From assembly GCF_964253025.1 (NCBI RefSeq), contig NZ_CAXUQC020000001.1, forward strand, positions 4,588,001-4,652,000: a DNA stretch of 64,000 bases. Direction: 5' to 3'. This document shows positions 20,969-30,500 of this stretch, piece by piece; positions within the stretch are counted from its first letter, which is position 1, and each line of letters opens with the position of its first letter. The position numbers and the translations under genes were made by a program. Origin of the DNA: Rhizobacter sp964253025 (GTDB lineage Bacteria > Pseudomonadota > Gammaproteobacteria > Burkholderiales > Burkholderiaceae_C). The notes under the pieces are model-generated. The model did not search any database. It was not told the origin of the DNA and saw only the letters and a program-made list of their open reading frames with translations.

Positions 20969-21934
20969 TCAGGCGTCGCCGTCGTCGTCCGCCTCGAAGG
21001 CTTCGGCATCGGCCGGTGATCGCCGGCCGCCCTTGCGCGCCTGCTTGCTGCGCGCCCGCTCGGCGTCGCGCTCCGCGGCCGCTGCGACCCATCCCGTGAA
21101 CTGCTCGGGCGTCTCGAGCGTGATGCGCCCGAGTCCGCCCTGGCGAAACTCGTGGATCAGGATTTCGGCGGCCTTCTGCAGGTTGACGCGGCCCCCGCCA
21201 AGCACGGCGCCGCGCCGGCGGCCGATGGCCTCGAGCCAGGCCTCGTCCGGCTCGGCGTGCGGGACGGTGAGCTGGAAGCGATCCTCGACACGGCCGGGGT
21301 AGTTGGCGCGCAGGTTGCGCAGCAGTTCCAGCGCCACCAGCTCCTCGTCGAGCGCGTTGCGTCCCACGGCGCCGCTGGCGGCAAGGTTGTAGCCGCTCTC
21401 GGGCACGGCGATGCGGGGCCAGAGCATGCCCGGCGTGTCGAACAGGTAGAAGTCGCTGGCCAGCGCGATGCGCTGCTCGACCTTCGTGATGCCGGGCTCG
21501 TCACCCGTCTTGGCTGCGCGCTTGCCGACGAGCGTGTTGATCAGGGTGGACTTGCCCACGTTGGGAATGCCGCAGATCAGCACCCGCAGGGGCTTGGCCA
21601 TGCCGCCGCGCAGCGGTGCAAGGGCGCGGCAGGCCTCGGTGAGTCGCTGGGCCGGCGCCGCGATGCTGGCATCGAGGCCGATGGCCCGGGTGGCCGGTTG
21701 TGCGTTGTAGTGATCGAGCCAGGCGGTGGTCCGATCGGGGTCGGCCAGGTCCTGCTTGTTGAGCACCTTGAGTGCGGGCTTGCCGCGTGTGAGGTCCGCC
21801 AGCAAGGGGTTGGCGCTCGACCCCGGCAGGCGGGCGTCGAGGAGTTCGATGACCACATCGACGCCGCCCTTCACCCGTTCGACGATGGCCTTCTTCGTCG
21901 CATGCATGTGCCCGGGAAACCACTGGATCGACAT
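20969..21934 (-). CDS. rbgA: Ribosome biogenesis GTPase YlqF/RbgA
   Basis: RbgA-type GTPases assist late assembly of the large ribosomal subunit. The protein has 321 residues. It shows the circularly permuted order of GTPase motifs: G4 NKQD near residue 60, then G1 GIPNVGKST near 127-135, G2 around DEPGITK, and G3 DTPG. The start MSIQWFPGHMHATKKAI is the family N-terminus. The C-terminal helical domain (about 210-300) is typical of YlqF, followed by a charged tail (RSKQARKGGRRS ... DDDGDA). It converges with the regulator gene on the left. Confidence 0.93.
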   Translation of the reverse strand: MSIQWFPGHMHATKKAIVERVKGGVDVVIELLDARLPGSSANPLLADLTRGKPALKVLNKQDLADPDRTTAWLDHYNAQPATRAIGLDASIAAPAQRLTEACRALAPLRGGMAKPLRVLICGIPNVGKSTLINTLVGKRAAKTGDEPGITKVEQRIALASDFYLFDTPGMLWPRIAVPESGYNLAASGAVGRNALDEELVALELLRNLRANYPGRVEDRFQLTVPHAEPDEAWLEAIGRRRGAVLGGGRVNLQKAAEILIHEFRQGGLGRITLETPEQFTGWVAAAAERDAERARSKQARKGGRRSPADAEAFEADDDGDA

Positions 21935-22025
21935 CTCAGCGGGCCCCGCGGACGAGGGTGGGGCGGAAGGCGGAACGGATCGCTGGACGGAGGCGCATCC
22001 AGCGATTATCGCGTCCCGTGCCCGG

Positions 22026-22670
22026 TCAGAAGCGGTAGTTCACGCCGACGCTGAGCTGCGGAATGGCACGGAACTTCGCCACGCCGTCGCGCACCTCGGC
22101 CATTTCCTTGTCGATCTCGGCCTGCGCCACGGTGCTGAAGGTCGGCCCCGAGTGCGTCTCGCTGACCTTGGCCTTGCCGAACGAGGCGCCGATGTCGAAG
22201 ATGAAGCCCCAGCCGCTGCTGGCCTGGTGGCCGTAGCCGAAGCCGAGGTAGGGCGTGACCTTCGGGTACTCGATCTTCACGTCGAGCCGGTCGTCGGGCG
22301 TCGCAACCACCGACACGTCGCCGATCTGGAACGTCCGGCCATCGCCGCGGGCATGCAGGTCGGCCTTGAGGCGGTTGAAGGTGACGCCACCCGTCAGGCG
22401 GAAGCCGCCGGCCACGAACCAGTCGGCGAACAGGCCGGTGCGGCTGAAGGCCGCCTGGGTGTCGTAGTCGATGCCGCCTTCGCTGCGGCGGTCGTCGTGG
22501 CTTCCGAGGGTCGCGAAGTCGCCCCGCACGGTGATGGTGGGGCTGAGGGCATGGGCGTAGCCCACCATCACGCCGGGAATGCCGACGCCCGCGTACACCT
22601 CGCCCGCCTGGGCGAGGGGCGTGCTCATCAGCAGGGCGGTGGCGGCGGCAAGGGCGAAGCGGATCGTCAT
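22026..22670 (-). CDS. Outer-membrane beta-barrel protein
   Basis: A 214-residue protein with a cleavable signal peptide (MTIRFALAAATALLMSTPLAQA). Alternating beta-strand pattern throughout and the terminal Phe (GVNYRF) indicate a small outer-membrane barrel, perhaps OmpW- or OmpA-barrel-like. GGAGA precedes the ATG at 22670 with good spacing. A longer frame to 22808 lacks supporting features. No function can be assigned. It is divergent from the ABC transporter gene, 250 bp away. Confidence 0.8.
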   Translation of the reverse strand: MTIRFALAAATALLMSTPLAQAGEVYAGVGIPGVMVGYAHALSPTITVRGDFATLGSHDDRRSEGGIDYDTQAAFSRTGLFADWFVAGGFRLTGGVTFNRLKADLHARGDGRTFQIGDVSVVATPDDRLDVKIEYPKVTPYLGFGYGHQASSGWGFIFDIGASFGKAKVSETHSGPTFSTVAQAEIDKEMAEVRDGVAKFRAIPQLSVGVNYRF

Positions 22671-22920
22671 CGGGAAGTCTCCATGTCGAAGTCGGGATCT
22701 GCGCGGCGGTGCCTGCGCACCACCGTCGAACCCAGGGTGTCGGCCGTTGGTGAGCATCCTGCAGCGGGTCGGGCCTCGCGGCCATCCCAAGTGTGAACTG
22801 GTGGGCACGGATCCCCGTCTGCCGGAGCCCGCGGCGGCCCGATCGGTGGCCGAACGGTCGCCGCCCGGACCCGAAGCGGGCGAGAATCACCACGCCGCTG
22901 CCGCGCTTTCCTCCCGCACG

Positions 22921-24711
22921 ATGTCCTTCCTCTTTCCGGCCCGGGTCTCGCCGCCTCAGGTTGACGGGCCCCACAAGCGCCCACGGCAGCCAGGCCTCAC
23001 CTTGGCCGCCTGGCGGCAGTTCTTCCACGTCGCCAAGCCGTACTGGACGGGCAACAAGCGGGGCCCGGCCTGGGCGCTGCTGGCCGCGCTCGTCGTGCTC
23101 ATGCTGGCGGAGACGCGGCTGGCCGTGCTGCTCAACAACCACACCGGCGAGCTGATGTCGGCGCTGGCGGGCAAGGACGCCGACCGCTTCGCGGGTGCCG
23201 TGCGGGCGGTGCTGCTGGTGCTGCTCTTCGCGGTGCCGGTCTTCGCCTTCTACTACTACATGCGGGACGTGTTCTCGAACCACTGGCGGCGCTGGCTCAC
23301 CGGCCGCTTCCTCGATGGCTACCTGGACGGGCGCAAGTACTACGATCTGGCGCGCAGCGATGTGGACAACCCCGACCAGCGCATCAGCGAGGACATCAAC
23401 ACCTTCACCGGCCGCTCCACGCACTTCCTGCTGATCTTCCTCGGGGCGCTGATCCAGCTCGTGGCGTTCAGCTCCGTGCTGTGGGCGATCTCGCGCACGC
23501 TGGTGTTCTTCCTCGCCGGCTACGCCTTCGTCGGCACGGTCGTGGCGCTCTGGCTGTTCGGAGCACCGCTCATCCGGCTCAACTTCTGGCAGGTGCGGCG
23601 CGAGGCCGACTTCCGCTTCGGGCTCATCCGCCTGCGCGAGAACGCCGAGTCGATTGCCTTCTACCGCGGCGAGGGGCAGGAGCGCGCCCGCATCGATCAG
23701 GAGTTCGATGCGGTCTACACCAACTACGCGGCCCTCATCCGCAAGCAGCTCTACCTGAACATCTTCCAGCGCGCGTTCAGCCAGCTCACGCTGGTGGTGC
23801 CGAGCGTCATCCTGGCCGGCGGCGTGCTGTCCGGCGAGATCGAGGTCGGGCGCGCGGTGCAGGCGGGCGGCGCGTTCGCCGCCGTGCTGGGTGCCGTGGC
23901 CCTCATCGTCGACAACTTCGAGAGCCTGAGCCGCTTCGTCGCCGGCATCGACCGCCTGCACACGCTGTCGCGCCACGTGCTCGAACCGGAGGCTCCGCGC
24001 ACCGACGTGCCGCTGCCGCCGCGCATCGAGGTGCGCACCGGGCCGCAACTGGCGATGCAGTCGCTCACGCTCTACACGCCGCAGTTCGACCGCTTGCTGA
24101 TCCGTGACCTCAGCCTCGCCCTGACGCCCGGTTCAGGCCTGCTGATCGTGGGCCCGAGCGGCTGCGGCAAGAGTTCGCTGCTGCGTGCCATCGCGGGCCT
24201 CTGGCACACCGGCACCGGCATCGTGAGCCATCCTCCGCTGGAGGACGTGCTGTTCCTGCCGCAGCGCCCCTACATGCAGGCGGGCACCCTGCGCAGCCAG
24301 CTCATCTACCCCGCGACCCGCAGCACGATGACCGACGCCGAGCTGCACGAGGTGCTCGACGCCGTGCACCTGGGCGACCTGGCCCGTCGCATCGGTGGCC
24401 TCGAGGTGGTGAACGACTGGGAGAAACTGCTGTCGGTCGGCGAGCAGCAGCGGCTCGCCTTCGCCCGCGTGCTGGTGCAGCGACCCGGTGTGGCGATCCT
24501 CGACGAGGCGACCAGCGCACTCGACAACCTCAACGAGGCGGCGTTGTACGAGCGCCTGCGCGCCAGCGGCACGACGCTCGTGAGCATTGCCCATCGCGCC
24601 GGCGTGCTGCGCTTTCACGACCAGGTGCTGGAATTCACGGGTGATGGCGACGGTGGCTGGCGACTGCACGCCGCCTGCGACTACCGGTTTGACGGGCTGC
24701 CCGCCCACTGA
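22921..24711 (+). CDS. SbmA/YddA-type ABC transporter, fused membrane and ATPase domains
   Basis: A 596-residue half-transporter that would act as a homodimer in the inner membrane. Start ATG 22921 (MSFLFPARVSPP); the longer upstream frame has no family features. The transmembrane part (about 30-330) belongs to the SbmA/BacA-like, ABCD-type group: FFHVAKPYWTGNKRGPAW, the NPDQRISEDINTFTG segment and the RLRENAESIAFYRGE motif. The ATPase has Walker A GPSGCGKSS at 411, signature LSVGEQQRLAFAR and Walker B AILDEATSALD. Relatives take up peptides, vitamin B12 or long-chain acyl compounds; the substrate here is not determined. Confidence 0.9.
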   Translation: MSFLFPARVSPPQVDGPHKRPRQPGLTLAAWRQFFHVAKPYWTGNKRGPAWALLAALVVLMLAETRLAVLLNNHTGELMSALAGKDADRFAGAVRAVLLVLLFAVPVFAFYYYMRDVFSNHWRRWLTGRFLDGYLDGRKYYDLARSDVDNPDQRISEDINTFTGRSTHFLLIFLGALIQLVAFSSVLWAISRTLVFFLAGYAFVGTVVALWLFGAPLIRLNFWQVRREADFRFGLIRLRENAESIAFYRGEGQERARIDQEFDAVYTNYAALIRKQLYLNIFQRAFSQLTLVVPSVILAGGVLSGEIEVGRAVQAGGAFAAVLGAVALIVDNFESLSRFVAGIDRLHTLSRHVLEPEAPRTDVPLPPRIEVRTGPQLAMQSLTLYTPQFDRLLIRDLSLALTPGSGLLIVGPSGCGKSSLLRAIAGLWHTGTGIVSHPPLEDVLFLPQRPYMQAGTLRSQLIYPATRSTMTDAELHEVLDAVHLGDLARRIGGLEVVNDWEKLLSVGEQQRLAFARVLVQRPGVAILDEATSALDNLNEAALYERLRASGTTLVSIAHRAGVLRFHDQVLEFTGDGDGGWRLHAACDYRFDGLPAH

Positions 24712-24721
24712 GCGGGCAGCC
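24695..24721. terminator. Hairpin between convergent ABC transporter and gdhA genes
   Basis: A perfect 10-bp stem, GGCTGCCCGC and GCGGGCAGCC, separated by 7 bp, spans the transporter stop codon. There is no T-run on either side, so it may limit read-through without being a classical intrinsic terminator. Confidence 0.45.
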
Positions 24722-24729
24722 GCGGGTCC

Positions 24730-26073
24730 TCAGACCACGCCTTGCGCCAGCATGGCGTCGGCCACCTTCACGAACCCGGCGACGTTGGCGCCGTCGACAT
24801 AGCTCACGCTGCCGTCCTCGCGCCGGCCGTGGCGCAGGCAGGCCTCGTGGATGGAGCGCATGATCTGGTGCAAGCGGCTGTCCACCTCGTCGCGCGACCA
24901 CGACAGCCGCATGGCGTTCTGGCTCATCTCGAGCCCGGAGGTGGCCACGCCGCCGGCGTTGCTGGCCTTGCCCGGCGCGTACAGCACGCGAGCGGACTCG
25001 AACACCTTCACCGCCTCGAGCGTGGACGGCATGTTGGCGCCCTCGGCCACGCACTTGACGCCGTTGGCGACCAGGGTGCGCGCGTCGTCCGCGTCGAGTT
25101 CGTTCTGCGTGGCGCAGGGCAGGGCCACGTCCACCGGGACCTGCCAGGGCCGCAGTCCCGCATGGAACGTGGCGCCGACCCGGGACGCATAGTCGCTGGC
25201 GCGACCGTAGAGGTGGTTCTTCACCTCCATGAGTTCGGCGAGCTTGGCCGGCGTGAAGCCGGCTTCGTCGACCACCGTGCCGCCGGAGTCGGAGACGGTC
25301 ACGACGCGGGCGCCCATGGCCATGGCCTTCTCGACGGCGTATTGCGCCACGTTGCCCGAGCCGGACACGGCCACGCGCATGCCCTCGATGCTCTGGCCTT
25401 TCTGCTTGAGCATCTCCTCGGCGAAATAGACGGTGCCGTAGCCGGTCGCCTCAGGGCGGATCAGCGAGCCGCCGAAGGACAGACCCTTGCCAGTGAAGAC
25501 GCAGTCGGCGCGGTTGCTCAGCTTCTTCATCATGCCGGCCATGAAGCCGACCTCGCGGCTCCCGACGCCGATGTCGCCAGCCGGGACGTCGGTGTCCGCA
25601 CCGACGTGGCGGAACAGCTCCATCACGAAGGCCTGGCAGAAGCGCATCACCTCACCGGGGCTCTTGCCCTTGGGGTCGAAGTCGGACCCGCCCTTGCCGC
25701 CGCCCATGGGCAGGGTGGTGAGGGCGTTCTTGAAGGTCTGTTCGAAGGCGAGGAACTTGAGGATGGACAGGTTCACCGAGGGATGGAAGCGAATGCCACC
25801 CTTGTACGGCCCGATCGCCAGGCTGTGCTGGATCCGGTAGCCGCGGTTGACCTTCACGTCGCCGTGATCGTTGATCCAGGAGACGCGGAACATGATGACC
25901 CGCTCGGGCTCCACCAGGCGGTCGAGCAGGCCCTGCTCCGCGTACTTCGGGAAGCGGGTGATGTGGGGCCACAGGCTGTCGATCACCTCGGTGACGGCCT
26001 GGAGGAACTCGGGCTGGCCGGGGTTGCTGCGCGCGACCTGGTCCAGGAAATCGTGGGGCGAGGCGTATTTCAT
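24730..26073 (-). CDS. gdhA: NADP-type glutamate dehydrogenase
   Basis: GdhA makes glutamate from 2-oxoglutarate and ammonium with NADPH. With the start at 26073 (MKYASPHDFLDQVARSNPGQ) the protein has 447 residues, the same as E. coli GdhA. The substrate-binding stretch GGGKGGSDFDPKGKS holds the catalytic lysine region, followed by PAGDIGVGSREVGFM. The dinucleotide-binding part has VSGSGNVAQYAVEKA. The fit to the hexameric biosynthetic type is clear. It converges with the ABC transporter gene. A frame extension to 26121 has no family support. Confidence 0.96.
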   Translation of the reverse strand: MKYASPHDFLDQVARSNPGQPEFLQAVTEVIDSLWPHITRFPKYAEQGLLDRLVEPERVIMFRVSWINDHGDVKVNRGYRIQHSLAIGPYKGGIRFHPSVNLSILKFLAFEQTFKNALTTLPMGGGKGGSDFDPKGKSPGEVMRFCQAFVMELFRHVGADTDVPAGDIGVGSREVGFMAGMMKKLSNRADCVFTGKGLSFGGSLIRPEATGYGTVYFAEEMLKQKGQSIEGMRVAVSGSGNVAQYAVEKAMAMGARVVTVSDSGGTVVDEAGFTPAKLAELMEVKNHLYGRASDYASRVGATFHAGLRPWQVPVDVALPCATQNELDADDARTLVANGVKCVAEGANMPSTLEAVKVFESARVLYAPGKASNAGGVATSGLEMSQNAMRLSWSRDEVDSRLHQIMRSIHEACLRHGRREDGSVSYVDGANVAGFVKVADAMLAQGVV

Positions 26074-26259
26074 CGACTGCAAGGAAAGCTGCGTGAGCCG
26101 CCATTCTGCCTGCCGATGCACCTGAACGGTGCTTGCGTGCGATCAGCCGGACGCGAGGTCTGCCCGCCCTTCGGGCCACGTTGGTCCACTCAGCAAGGGC
26201 CGGAGCCTGCCGCGCGCCCGACTGCGCGCGCGGTCCAGGCAAGGCCCCTCCTTGTCGGC

Positions 26260-26694
26260 TCAGTCCAGCAACTCGGCAGGGACATTGCCACCGTTGGCTG
26301 CGATGCGGGCCAGCACCGTCTTGTGAAGCCACATGTTCATGCGGGCCGAGTCGCCCATGAGGTCGGCTGGACAACCAAGTTCGGTCGCCAGCTCCTTGCG
26401 GGCCGCCAGGCTGCTGTCGATGTCCAGCAGCTTGAGCAAGTCGACGATGGAGGTCCGCCAGTTCAGGCGCTGCGTGTTGGCCGCCGCCCGTTTCTCGAGT
26501 TGGCCGACGACATCCACCATGGGCATGGCTGCCGGCGCCACGGGAGCGGCAGCGGGCGCCGGCGTGGCCGCCGGTGCACTGCCGGCCGTGGCGCTCGGTG
26601 AAGGGATCGGGGCCGCGCCGGAGGCTTGGTCGGCGGGCTTGTCTGCGCCGTCGCGGATGCCCAGTTTCTGCAGGATGTTCGAGAAGAATCCCAT
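26260..26694 (-). CDS. DUF3597 domain protein
   Basis: A 144-residue protein with no signal peptide. The N-terminus MGFFSNILQKLGI is followed by an Ala/Pro-rich low-complexity linker (about residues 25-60) and a C-terminal helical domain (about 62-144: VVGQLEKRAAANTQRLNWRT, LLDIDSSLAARKELATELG, HKTVLARIAANGGNVP). This matches the DUF3597 family, which has no assigned function. A start at 26733 is less likely because the first 13 residues are not family-like. It is upstream of a DUF937 protein gene on the same strand, but more than 150 bp separates neighbouring genes, so co-transcription is uncertain. Confidence 0.82.
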   Translation of the reverse strand: MGFFSNILQKLGIRDGADKPADQASGAAPIPSPSATAGSAPAATPAPAAAPVAPAAMPMVDVVGQLEKRAAANTQRLNWRTSIVDLLKLLDIDSSLAARKELATELGCPADLMGDSARMNMWLHKTVLARIAANGGNVPAELLD

Positions 26695-26849
26695 GACACG
26701 CTCCCTGTGGATCGGCCGCCGGGATGGCGGCACCCTGCGGCATCATGCACGCGGGCGACAGCCTCGGGTTGCGATTCCTCAGTCCGGGCAAGGTTGCATG
26801 CGGCCGGTGAAACGGCGGGGAGTGCCGCTGCCCGGCCGGATGCACCGCC

Positions 26850-27428
26850 TCATCGCAGCGCCTTGCCCGCCATGTTGAGGATGTCGTCGAGGGGGTTGCC
26901 ATCGCCGTTGAAGTCGAGCATCGAACCCAGGCCGCCGCTCCCGGCTGCACGGCCTCCGGAGGCCTGCCCGCCAAGCAGCCCGCCCAGCAGGCCGCCGAGC
27001 CCACCTCCTTCCGGCGGCGTTCCGGCGGACCCGCCGCTCCCCTGGCGGGCCAGGTAGCCCGTCACGAGCATGGCGAGCAGGGGCAGCATCTTCTTGAGCA
27101 GATCCGGGCTGAGCCCCGTCTGGGTGGCGGCATTCTGCGCGACCGTGCGGCTCACGTCCTTCGAGCCGAACACCTGCCCGAGCACCTCGTTGCCGGGGGC
27201 GACGTCGGTGGGTTCGGGCGCGAGCACCTTGTCCAGCAGCCCGCCGCCCCCGAGCTGGCCGAGCAGGTCGCCGAGTCCGCCCTGGGCTGGCGCCTGCTTC
27301 TTGAATCCGCCGAGGATGGCCGGCAGCAGCGCGCCCGCACCACTCGCCGCCTGTTGCTCGCTGATGCCCAGTTCGCGGGCCATCGACTGCAGGCCGCCCG
27401 TCTGGGCAAGGATGTCGGTGAGTTGCAT
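26850..27428 (-). CDS. DUF937 family protein
   Basis: A 192-residue protein with no signal peptide. It begins MQLTDILAQTGGLQSMAREL and has the DUF937 core GALLPAILGGFKKQ, Gly-rich loops (GGLGDLLGQLGGGGLLDKVL), NEVLGQVFGSKDVSRTVAQN and LLKKMLPLLAMLVTGYLARQ (about 115-135), which could be an amphipathic or membrane-associated helix. A Gly-rich stretch and a terminal SMLDFNGDGNPLDDILNMAG segment follow; its DFNGDGNPLDD resembles a single calcium-binding loop of the dockerin/EF-hand type. The family has no firmly known function. It is possibly co-regulated with the adjacent DUF3597 gene. Confidence 0.82.
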   Translation of the reverse strand: MQLTDILAQTGGLQSMARELGISEQQAASGAGALLPAILGGFKKQAPAQGGLGDLLGQLGGGGLLDKVLAPEPTDVAPGNEVLGQVFGSKDVSRTVAQNAATQTGLSPDLLKKMLPLLAMLVTGYLARQGSGGSAGTPPEGGGLGGLLGGLLGGQASGGRAAGSGGLGSMLDFNGDGNPLDDILNMAGKALR

Positions 27429-27574
27429 GTGCTGCTCCGGTGGGTTGAGAACCGTCCCAATGTAAGGTCATCGTCCCCCGCGGTCCACCGATCGCCTGCG
27501 CGCTGCGGATGATGGGCATCAGCGTGCGGCGCCCCCGGTACCAAGTGGGGCGCGGTGCCGCACATCGCGCGGCT

Positions 27575-30500
27575 TCACGTCCCGATGGCTTCGTGTGCCG
27601 GCAGCCAGCGCAGCAAGGTTTCGTAGAGCCTTGCGGTTTCGACGGGCTTTGCGATGTGGTCGTTCATGCCGGCGGCCAGACACTCGGCGCGATCTTCACC
27701 AAACGCATTGGCGGTCATCGCGACGATCGGCAGCGTCGTGCCCAACTGCGCCCGGATGCGGCGGGTCGCTTCGAGTCCGTCGACGCCCGGCATCTGCATG
27801 TCCATCAGGACCAGGTCAAACCCGCCACGGACGGCCTGGGCAACCGCCTGTTCGCCGTCGACGGCCACCTGCACGTCAAGCCCCGCATCGGCGAGCAGGG
27901 CGCATGCCACCTCCTGGTTCACCTCGTTGTCCTCGGCCAGCAGCACCCGCGCCCGCGATGACCGGCGTCGCAACTGGAGCAGGGCGGCCGAGGGGGACGC
28001 CGGCGCGGGACGGGCCACGGGCACGCTGAGAAACGCCTGCGAGATCGCGTCGTTCATGGCCGATGCCGTGATGGGCTTCGAGAGCACCGCAGCGATCTGA
28101 ACCTCTTCGGCCGCGACGCGCAGCGTGTCCGCGTCGTAGGCAGTCACGAGGATGCATGGCGGCACCTGGCCGCCGCGGCGTCGGAGCTCGCGAACGGTCT
28201 CGATGCCGTCCACGGCCGGCATGCGCCAGTCGACCACGACCAGATCGTGCGGTCGCCCGGCGATGCGCTCTGCGGTGAATCGCTCGATCGCCTGCGCTCC
28301 ATCGGACGCCGGGTCGACTTCCATGCCGGCGCGTTCGAGCAAGTGGGCAATGATCTCGCGCGATTCAAGCAGGTCATCGACCAGCAGGACGCGCAGCCCG
28401 TGGGCAGTCGGTGCGAGCGGCTGTCTGTGCACCGGCCGGGCGTCGCCAAGGCCGAGCCAGCAGGTGAACCAGAACGTGCTGCCCTGGCCGAGTTCGCTGT
28501 CCACGCCCACCTCACCGTGCATCAGCCGCGCCAGGTGGCGCGTCAGCGCGAGCCCGAGGCCGGTGCCGCCAAAGCGGCGCCCCGTCGACGCATCGGCCTG
28601 CTCGAAGACCTGGAACAGGCGCGGATGGGTCTCCGGCGCGATACCGATGCCGGTGTCGCGCACCTCGAACCGAACGAGCACGCGATCGCCATCGACCGCG
28701 GCAAGCTCCCCCCGCAGACGGATCCACCCCTGCTCGGTGAATTTCACGGCGTTGGCCAGCAGGTTGATCAAGGCCTGGGTGAGGTGCTTGGGATCGCCGC
28801 GCATCCGCTCAGGCAGATCGTCGGTGTCCAGCAAGAGCTCCAGGCCCTTGCGCGCCGCGTCGTCGGCCACCATGTCGAGCGCCCGTCGCATCAGATCGTC
28901 GCGCGAGAATTCGACCTGCTCCAACGTCAGGCGGCCCGCTTCGATCTTGGAGAGGTCAAGGATGTCGTTGATGACCTGGAGCAGGTGGCGCGCCGCGTCG
29001 TCCACCTTGCGCAGGCGTTCGCGCAACGCCGGATCGGTCGCATCGCGGGTCATGAGGTGAGTCAGCCCCATGATCGCATTCATCGGAGTCCGGATCTCGT
29101 GGCTCATGTTCGCCAGGAACGCGCTCTTGGCGCGGGTCGCCGCCTCGGCCTGGTCGGCGCGGAGCGCGAGTTCCTGGTTCAGTTGCTCGAGCTGCTGTTC
29201 GGCCCGGGACAGCGCCGTGATGTCGGTGACCACCACGAGGAATCCATGCACGACGCCATCGACCACCTGGGGCACGTAGCTCGCCAGGATGCGGCTTACC
29301 ACGCCGTCGGCGCGTGGGAACTCCTGCTCCACGTCACGCCGCTCGCCTCGCAGGGCCGCTCGCATGGGCTCTTCATAGATCCTGAACCGCTCCGCCCCGA
29401 GCAGTTCCTGCATGGTGATCCCCGGCATCTGCTCGGGACCGACCTCGAACCATCCGCGGTAGGCCTCGTTGGCGAAGCGGCAACGCAGGTCCGGGCCCCA
29501 GAAGCTCACCGGACCGGGCATCGTGTCGGCCATGCGGAGCAGGAAGTCCTGGCTGCGGGCCAGCTCCCGTTCGCGGTCGCGCAAGGCGGCCTCGGCGGCC
29601 TTGCCGTGGCTGATGTCGAGCAGCGTGCCCATGATGCGAACGGCACGGCCGGCCGCGTTCCGCTGCACGACCCGGCCTCGGTCCATCACCCAGACCCAGT
29701 GACCGTCGCGGTGTCGAAGGCGGCCTTCGAAGGAGTAGATGTCCATCGTGCCGGACAAGTGCAGGCGCAGCTGCTCCCGCGATGCCGCCAACTCGTCCGG
29801 ATGGCTGAGTTCGATGCGCGTCTCGATGTGTGGGCGCAGTTCCTCTGCGCGGTGGCCGACGATGCTGGCCCAGCGCGCGTCGAAGGCGACGGCGCCCGTC
29901 TCGATGTTCCAATCCCACGTTCCTGCGTCGGTGCCACGCAGCACGTTCGCCAGGCGTTCCTGCTCTTCCTGCAAGGCGCGCTCGGCCTGCTTGCGCGCCG
30001 TGATGTCGGTACCGACGGAGAGGTAGCGAACCGTCGTGCCATCGCTGGCACGGACCGGCACGATGACGCTGTGCAGCCAGTACGGGCTGCCGTCCTTTGC
30101 CCGATTGCACACTTCGCCTTGCCAGAAACGGCCGGCCGTGATGGTCTCCCACAGTTCGCTCCAGAACGCCCGCGGGTGCACACCCGAGCTGACAATCCGG
30201 TGGTTGCGGCCGACCAGTTCGTCCCGCGCATAGCCGCTGACGCGGCAGAAGTACTCGTTGGCGTCGAGGATCGTGCCCTCGGGGTCCGTCGTCGAGTACA
30301 GCGACTGCGCGGTGATGGCGGTCGACAGGGTGAGGTAGTCGCGTTGGGCGGTGCTGAGCGTGGCCTCGGCCAGTTCGGCGCGCTCGGCAGCCGCGGCGCG
30401 GTCCCTTTCGGCTGCGCGCAGCCGTTCCACACGTTCGCTCGCGTCCCGAATGATCTTGGCCACGCCGACGACGTGACCGGTCTCATCGGTGATCGGCCCC

